From Thermoflexales bacterium (GTDB lineage: Bacteria; Chloroflexota; Anaerolineae; Fen-1058): a DNA stretch of 22,292 nt. Below the pieces are notes generated by a model. The model had not been told where the DNA came from and made no database searches. It worked only from the letters and a program-made list of their open reading frames with translations. How positions within the stretch are numbered: the stretch's first letter is position 1; each line of letters begins with the position of its first letter. The stretch lies in contig JAFGFO010000198.1 in assembly GCA_016931085.1 (NCBI GenBank), forward strand, positions 1 to 22,292, given 5' to 3'. The translations under genes were made by a program, and so were the position numbers. Shown in pieces: positions 8,110 to 17,100 of this stretch.

Positions 8110-11100
8110 ATGTCAAGGGAAAAACGTCTTACACGCTTCGTGCTTTCGCTTTCGCTGGCTGGCTTGGTCAGCCTGGTCTCGGCGAGTTATGCCACGGGCC
8201 TGGCCGGGGCGGTGATGGGCGAGGAGGGTGCGGCTGCTATAACGCTGACACTCGAGCTCCCGCCTTACCAAATCGTGCGGGACGAGGCCGGGCTGGACGT
8301 GCTCCAGGTTGAGGGCTTTGAGCTTGTCGGCCAGGCCGGCCAGCCCTGGCTGCCGCACAAGGTCTACAACGTGGCCGTCCCGCCTGAGGCGGAACTGGCC
8401 AGCTTGCGCCTGGAGGTGCTGGAGACAGATCTGACGCAGCTCCCTGGCACCTACCGGGTCAAGCCGGCCAGCCCCGATCTCACCGGCACGGGACTTGTGG
8501 CATCGAGCGATACGCAAGCTCCAGATAGCGCGTCTGAAGACTTTGCCAGCCTGCTGCCGTACGGGCAAATGCGCAAGTGGCGCTTCGCTCGGGTGAACTA
8601 TGTACCCTTCCGCTACGACCCGGCCAGCGGCGAATTGAGCGTGGCCAGCAAGGTGACCGTGCGCATCGGCTACGACGTGCCGGGCGAGCGCCGCGCGGCG
8701 CAAGATACAAGCCTGCTGCAGGATACGGTCATGGACGACGTGGCCCAAAAGACACTCGTCAACTATGACACGGCGAAAGCCTGGTACCAACCGCCGGATG
8801 AGCTGCGCGCGCCTGGCGACGCCAGCCAGGCCAACGGTTACGTGATCATCACGACCAACCAGATCGAGGCGGCCAGCACCATGTTGGAGACTTTTGTCAC
8901 CCACAAAAACGGCCGGGGATTCAACACCCTGGTCATAACCGAGGACAACTATGGCGTTCTGAACGGCCCAGCCCCCAACGGCAAGGCCGAAAAGATCCGG
9001 CAGTGGCTGCTCCAGTTCCACGACGACCACCACATCAAGTATGTGCTCCTCATTGGCAACCCCAACCCGGACGACCCCGCCAATCCTAGCGACTGGGAGG
9101 GCGACGTGCCGATGAAGATGGTCTGGCCGCGGCGCAACGTGCCAGACCTGGAGGATCTGGAAGCGCCTACCGACTATTTCTACGCTGACCTGAGCGGAGA
9201 CTGGGACCTGGACGGCGACGGCTACCATGGGGAGTGGGACGACGACTGGGAAGCCGGCGGCGTCGACCTCACGCCCGAGGTGTACGTGGGGCGCATCCCG
9301 GTCTATGTCAGCCAGGCTGGCTGGGCCGACAAGCTGGACGACATCCTGCGCAAGATCGTCGATTACGAAAGCGAGCCGGACCCGGCCAGTTGGCGCAAGA
9401 GCGCCCTGCTGCCGATGAGCTTTGGCGGCGTGGACTACGATGGCGCGCCCCTGGCCGCCCAGATGAAGGATGATTATTTGGACGAGGCCGGCTTTACGTC
9501 GTGGACGCAGTACCAGCAGGGGGGCGGCAAGTGCGGCCTGAACTCGTCGTATGCCAGCGACCAGGAACTGCGCGGGGGCACGCTCGTGCGCGACCGCTGG
9601 TCAGCCAATGATTACGGCCTGGTGGTGTGGTGGGGGCACGGCAACTCGGCCGCGGTGGCGGTTGGCTGCGGCCGAGAGTGCGAGGAGGGCGATAACGACT
9701 GTGACCCCGACTGCTGGGACGGCGACTTGTTCAACAACACGCAGACTGGCTACCTGGACGATAACCATCCCGCCTTTGTCTTTCAAAATTCGTGCCTGAA
9801 CGGCTACCCGGAGGAAGTCAACAATCTGCAATACGCGCTCCTGAAGCGGGGCGCCATCGCCACCGTGTCGGCCAGCCGGGTGTCCTGGTTCAACACCGGG
9901 GTTGGCTATGGCGGCTTTGACGGCAGCTCGACCAACTCGGGCCTGGCGTACGAGTATGCCAGGCGGCTGGTCGAGGACAATTTGCCGGCCGGCGACGCGT
10001 TGTACGAGACCAAGGCGGCCGTGTCTGGCGGCTGGACAGAGCGCTCGCGCCTGATGAACTTTTACGTGTTCAACCTGTACGGTGACCCGTCCGTCCCGCT
10101 GCTCACCACCCCCCCGCGCAGCATCACCGGCTACGTGCGCGACAGGCAGGCGGACGGCATCGAGGGCGTGACGGTGGGCTTTGGCGGGGCACGCCCGGCC
10201 GTCACCACCAACAGCCATGGTTATTATTACCAGTCCAGTTTTAGTCCTGGCTCCCACATCGTCACCTTCGAGCGCGCCGGCTATACCTTTAGCCCCATGT
10301 TGGACGCGCTCACGGTTGGCGACGGGGTCGTGCAGCACGACGCCATCGCTGACCATCTCCCACCAGCGGCCAGCTTGCCCTATAGCGATAACTTTGAGAG
10401 CAGCGAGCTGGGCGAGCACTGGAGCCTGGAGACCGATTTTGAGGGGAGGGTCAGGATTGGGACCGGCTATGCCCACTCGGGCAGCCGCAGCCTGCTGCTC
10501 GACGATGACATTAACGCCGGGGCTTACTCGCAGGCCTCGGCCATCCTCGCCCTCGACTTGAGCGGGCAGACCCAGGTCGAGCTGAGTTTCTGGTGGCGAG
10601 CCTTCAGCGACGAGCCGCACATCGACGGCGTGCAGCTCAGCAACAATGGCAGCAACTGGGCGTCGATCTTTAGCTTTGACGGGGACCAGTCCACCTGGGC
10701 GCGGACTGTCATCGACCTGGACGCGGCGGCGGCCAACGTTGGGATGAGTCTCAACGAGCACGTTTACGTCAAGTTCATCTTTTTCGACGATTGGTCCATA
10801 CCCAGCGATGGCTATGCCATCGACGACGTGGTGGTGCGCGATCCCAGGCCGCAGATCAGCGGCCGCGTGCGCACGCCGTGGGGGAACGACATCGAGGGGG
10901 TCAGCGTAGATTTTGGCGGAGTGCGGCCGTCCGTCACCACCGGCAGCGACGGGCGCTACGTCCAGGGCACCTTCCCTGGCGGCGACGTCACCGTCCGCCT
11001 CAGCCACCCAGGCTACTTTTTCGTGCCGGCCGTGGACGAGTATACGCTGGCCTTTGGCGGCGAAGATGTGATTCACAATGTCAAAGCTTACCCGCTCCCC

Positions 11101-14100
11101 TCACCGGCCAGCTTGCCCTTTAGCGAAAACTTTGCCATCAGCGACCTGAGCAGCGCGTGGGCGTTGGAGACGGATTACGAGGGACAGGTGCGCGTGAGCG
11201 GCAGCTATGCCTACGAGGCACCCAACAGCCTGACGCTCGATACCGCGTCGAGCGTCGGGCGCATGTCTCACGCTGCCGCCATCCTCGGCCTCGACCTGGC
11301 CGATGTTCCTCACCCCATCTTGAGCTTTTGGTGGCGAGGCTTTTACAACGAATCCCACGCCGACGACGGGGTCTTTATCAGCGACGACGACGGGGCCAGT
11401 TGGCAGCGCATTTTCGCCTTCAGCACAGGCTCGGTGGCCTGGACCCAGGTCGTTCTCAACCTGTCGCTTGAAGCGACCGCGGCCGGGGTGGAGCTGAACG
11501 ATCACTTTTTGGTCAAGTTCCAGTTCTACGACAATTGCCCGATCCTGGACGACGGCTATGCCATCGACAAGATCGAGGTGTACGACCTACCCAGCCACAC
11601 CATCCAGGGTTACGTGCGCACCGACTTGGGGTATGACATCGAGGGCGTCACGGTCGACTTTGGCGGCCAGCGCCCCGCTGTCACCACCGACAGCTTTGGC
11701 CACTACGTTCAAAGCGGCTTCCTGGACGGCGACTATGTCGTCAGCTTTAGCCGGCCGGAGTATGCCTTTGCACCCAAGCAGACCCGCGTGACGGTCAATG
11801 GCGCAGACGCTAGCTGCGACACCACCGGCAAAGCGTTTAACTATTCGACCTCATCCGCCTTCTTTGACTTTGAGGACGACAGCCTGGGCTTTCGCTGGGC
11901 GCTGGAGACGGACTACCAGGGACGGGCGCAGTTGAGCAGCGCCTACTCCCACGGCGGCAGCACCAGCCTGCTGCTCGACGATCAGGCCAGTGGGGGCGGC
12001 AGCTCTCACGCGGCGGCCATCCTCGCGCTCGATCGGAGTGGTGGTAGTGCGCCCTCTCGCCTGAGCTTTTGGTGGCGCGAGTTCGGCGACGAGGACGACC
12101 CCGACGACGGCGTGTTCCTCAGCAGTGACGGCGGCCTGACCTGGCACCGTATCTTTTCCTTCAACGGCGGCTCCTCGACCTGGACGCACACCCTGTTCGA
12201 CCTGGCCGCCGAGGCCAGCGCGGCCGGGCTGTCTGGCACCCACCTGTTGATCAAGTTCCAGTTTTACGACGATTACCCCAGCCCTCAGGATGGTTACGCC
12301 ATCGACGACGTGAGACTGTACGTCCCCTACCGGATCAGCGGCTACGTGCGTGACCAGTGGGGCGAGGGCATCCAGGGCGTCAGCGTGGGCTTTGGGGCAG
12401 ACTTGCCGCCCGTCACCACCGACAACGGCGGCTACTATCTCCAGGACGATTTCTGGAATGGCACCTATTCCGTCACCTTCAGCCGCCAAGGCTTTAGCTT
12501 CAGTCCCTGGCAAGACCAGGTCCAGATTTTGGTCGGCAACGCCAGTCACAACGCCACTGGCTATAGCTTGGCCCCCACCGGCTTGCCCTTTAGCGAGGGC
12601 TTTGAGAGCGGCGAGCTGGGGCTCCCCTGGGCGCTGGAAAGCGACCTGGACGGGCGCATCCGGGTCGAAAGCAGCTATGCTCACTCGGGCACCTACAGCC
12701 TGCTGCTGGACACCAGCAGCTACGACTCGCCCATGTCTCACGCGGCGGCTGTGCTCCCCCTCGACCTGAGCAGCGAAGGCCAGGTGGGCTTGAGTTTCTG
12801 GTGGCGCGAGTTTGGTGACGAGGATCACCCCGACGACGGCGTCTTTATCAGCGACGATTATGGCGCCACCTGGCAGCCGGTCTATTCCTTCAACGGCGGC
12901 TCCTCGAACTGGACCCAGGCCGTCATCGACCTGGCGGCCGCGGCAGCCGGGATGGACTTGAACGATCACTTCCTCGTCAAGTTCCAGTTCTACGACGACG
13001 ACTCTATCATGGGTGACGGCTACGCCATCGACGACGTGGCGGTCTATCCCGTTCCCTACAGCATCCAGGGCCACGCGCGCACGGCGGCCGGGGTTGGCAT
13101 CGCGGGCGTGGCGGTGAGCTTTGGAACGCAGCCGACCGTCACCACCAATGCCTCTGGCTACTATACCCAGACCGGCTTTTTGGGTAGCACCACGGTGCGC
13201 TTCAGCCGCGCCGGCTTCGTCTTTAGCCCGGCGGAGGCGCGGGTGTGGACGCCCGACCCGGCCGCCGTCCACGACACCACCGGCACGCCGCTCGTCCCTA
13301 CCACGCTGCCTTTCAGCGATGGCTTCGAGGCCGGCAGCCTGTCCGGCAGTCCTTGGGCGGTGGAGACGGACTATGACGGGCGGGTCCAGTTGAGCAGCTC
13401 CTCGCCGCAGGCCGGCGCTTACTGCCTGCGACTCGACGACGATCTCTCCAATGCCTACCCTTCCCACGCGGCGGTTGTGCTCCCGCTGGATTTGAGCGGG
13501 GCATACCAGGTGGCGTTGAATTTCTGGTGGCGGGCGCTGCGGGGCAGCACGTGGCAGGCCGACAGCGGCGTCTTTATCAGCGACGACGACGGCGCAAGCT
13601 GGCACAAGATCTATGCCTTCCAGGCCGGAGAGATGGACTGGACCCACGCCGCGATCGACCTGGATGCCAAGGTCCTGCTGGCCCGCTTGGCCTTCAACGA
13701 TCGCTTTTTGGTCAAGTTCCAGTTCTATGGCAACCGTGGCTTCGTGGACGCGGGTGGCTACGTGATCGACAACGTGGAAGTGTACGATCCCACGATCTAC
13801 ACGCCTTACGGCATCAGCGGCCACGTGCGAGACCAAGCCGGCCAGGGCATCGCCGGCGCCGTGGTCGATTTTGGCACAGGGTTAACGGCTACCACCGACA
13901 GCTTTGGCTATTACGCCGAGTCCGGCTTCCCCAACGGCGCCTACACGCTCACCTTCAGCCACCCTCTGTACGCCTTTAGCCCGACCAGGGATGGGCTGAT
14001 CGTCGACAACATTGCCACGAGCTACGACGTCACCGGCACTGGCTTTATCCCGGCCAGCTTGCCTTTCCGGGACAGGTTCGAGACAGGCGCCTTGGGCGAG

Positions 14101-17100
14101 CACTGGGCGGTCGAGACCGAGTTTGGCGGGCGGGCCAAGGTCCAGAGCGCCTACGCGCCGTACGAAGGCACCTATGGCTTGCTGTTGGACAACAGCCAGG
14201 CGGTCTATCCCGAATCGCACATCGCAGCGGCCATCCTCAGCCTCGACCTGAGCCGGGAAGCCTCGGCCAGGCTGTACTTTTGGTGGCGCGAATACTCGGA
14301 CGCCGACAGCGCCGACGACGGCGTCTTTATCAGCGACGACTATGGCGCGAGCTGGCACAAGGTCTTTAGCTTTACCGGCTCTGTGTCCACCTTCACCTAC
14401 GCCGCCATCGACTTGCGAGCTGAAGCGGACGCGGCCGGCATGGGCCTGAACGACCACTTTTTGGTCAAATTCCAGACCTCCAGCCATATTTACGCCCCTT
14501 ACAACGGGCGTGCCTTCGACGACGTCAACGTGCAGCGCTTCGACCTGTCGGGTGTCCTGCGCGGCAGCGTGACGAGCGACCGGCCGGGAGGGGCGCTGGC
14601 GGGCGTCACCGTGGAGGTGGCTGACGCGAGCAAGACCGTCATCACCGGCACGAGCGACAGCGCCGGGAGCTTTGGTCCGCTGTGGATGATCAGTGGCACC
14701 TACACCGTGACCCTGTCGGCTCCCGGTTACTTGAGCAACGTGCGAAGTGTGGACGTCGGCAGCGGACTGACAACCACCCGCAATGCTAGGCTGACGCTCA
14801 ACGCGCCGCAGGTGTCGTTGGCTCCCTCCGCCTACGACGAGACGCTGGCCTGGGGGGTGAACGCCCGGCGCACGCTGACCGTGACCAACGACGGAAAGGT
14901 GGCGTTAGACTACACACTTTCGGGCCCGGCCTGGCTGTCCATCAACCCTGCCAGCGGCAGCGTGCCAGCCTCGGGCAGCGGGGCGGTGTCGCTCGGCTTT
15001 AACGGCTCGCAGCTCAGCCAGCCAGGCAGCTATGCGGACGTGCTGCGCCTGGCGAGCAACGATCCCTTCAACCCCTCCTTGGACGTGCCGCTGACGCTGA
15101 CGGTGCGGCCGGCATCTGACATGGGCTGGCTGCGCGGCACGCTGATGGCCGACCGCGGCGGCGGCCCGGTGATAGGCGCCCTGGTCGAGCTCGGATCGGA
15201 CGCCGGTGTGCTCGTGTCTGGCACGAGCGCCCTGGGCGGGGTGTACGGGCCGTGGTGGGTCACCAGTGGCACATACACCGTGACGGTTTCGGCCGGCGGC
15301 CACGTCAGCGCCAGCCAGCCGGTGAGCATCAGCCGCGGCGTGACGACCACCCAGGATTTCACGCTTTGGCAGGACATCCCGCGCGTCACCATCCCGATCG
15401 GTGACTGGAGCTATGACGAGGCGATCAAATGGGGCAAGCTGGTCACGCGCATCTTGACCATCACCAACGACGGGCCGGCGCCTCTGCACTTTAGCATCGT
15501 CGAGGTGCCAGACGCCCCCTGGCTGAGTGAGGACCCGGCCAGCGGCGTCGTGGCGGCCTACAGCATGGCGCGGATCACCCTCAGCTTTGACGGCTCCAAA
15601 GCGCCGCTCTTGGGGGTACGCCAGGCCATCGCGACAACGGCAGGCACCTACACGACCACTCTCCAGGTTTCGGGCGACGATCCATACAACCCCCTGATCG
15701 AGGTGCCAGTGAGCGTGAGCGTCGCGCCGCCAGCGCCCGAGCTGAGCCTGAGCAAGCGAGCCAACACCAAGACGGTAGCGGCGGGAAGCCTTTTGACCTA
15801 CACGCTCACGCTGGAAAACGTGGGCACAGCCAGCGCCAGCAGCCTGGTCATCACCGACGCGCTGCCGGCCCACACGGCCTTTGCCTGGGCCAGTGCCGGC
15901 GGGCGTCTCGAAGACGGCGAGGCGCGCTGGTCGGGCCTGGCCATCAGCGCCGGCCACAGCCTGTCGGTGAGCCTGGCCGTCACGGTCACCAGCCCGCTGA
16001 CCGACGGCACACTCATCCGCAACGAGGCCTACGGCGCGGCCTGCGCCGAAGGGGTCCGTGCGGGCGGGGAAGCCGTGCTCGTCACCGTGCGCAGCGCGCC
16101 GGTCCTGGCGATTGGCAAGACAGCCTCTCGTGACGTACAAGCCGGGGGGCGCCTGAGCTATACCCTCACCGTGCGCAATACGGGCAATGCCAGCGCCACC
16201 GAGCTGCTCGTCACCGACACCCTCCCGGCTCACACGGTTCTGGCCTTTGCCGGCGACGGCGGGGCGCAGGTGGGTGAGCAGGTGCAGTGGCATCTGCCAA
16301 TGCTGGGCGGCGGTGACAACCTGGCGCTGACTTTGGCCGTCACGGTCACCAGCCCGCTGACCGACGGAGTGATCATCCGCAACGAGGCCTACGGCGCGGC
16401 CTGCGCCGAGGGGGTCAGCGCGGCCGGCAGGCCGCTGGCCGTCACAGTCCACAGCGCGCCGGCCCTGAGCATTGCCAAGAGCGCGGCGCCTGAGGTAGTC
16501 AACGCCGGGCAGCGCTTGCTCTATACGCTGGTGGTGCGCAACACAGGTGGGGACAACGCCACCGGGGTGACCGTCACTGACAGCCTACCGGCCGGCACGG
16601 CCTTTGCCTTTGCCGATTCGGGTGGGGAGCTTGCGCCCGGCGGCGAGCAGGTGCGCTGGGTGAGCAAGACGGTGCCCGCCGGCGGGGAGCTGTTGGTGAG
16701 CCTGGCCGTCACAGTCGACAACACGCTGGCTGACGGCAGCCTGCTGGCAAACGCCGGCTACGGCGTCACCTGCACCCAGGGGCTGGCGGCCAGCGGGGCG
16801 CCCGTGACGGTCACAGTGCGCAATGGCCCGGTGTTGCGCCTCGCCAAGAGCGCTGCACCTGATCCTGTGCAGCCGGGCGAGCGCCTGAGCTACACACTGG
16901 TGGTGCACAACGACGGCAATCTCGACGCCACCGGCGTGAGTGTCAGCGACACGCTCCCGGCTCACACCGCCTTTGCCTACGCCAGCGCGGGCGGGCAACT
17001 GGTGGGGAGCCTGGTGCAGTGGCTCAGCCAGACGGTGGAGGCTGGCGGCAGCCTGGAGCTGAGCCTGGCCATCACGGTGGATGGAACGCTGGCCGACGGC

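Noticed and set aside
11851..13836. Long minus-strand open frame (661 codons) opposite the jelly-roll units
   Set aside because: It is a shadow of the repeated plus-strand coding sequence, and its own repetition merely mirrors those repeats. The same holds for the minus-strand frames at 9601-11076, 14905-16452 and 16585-17991.
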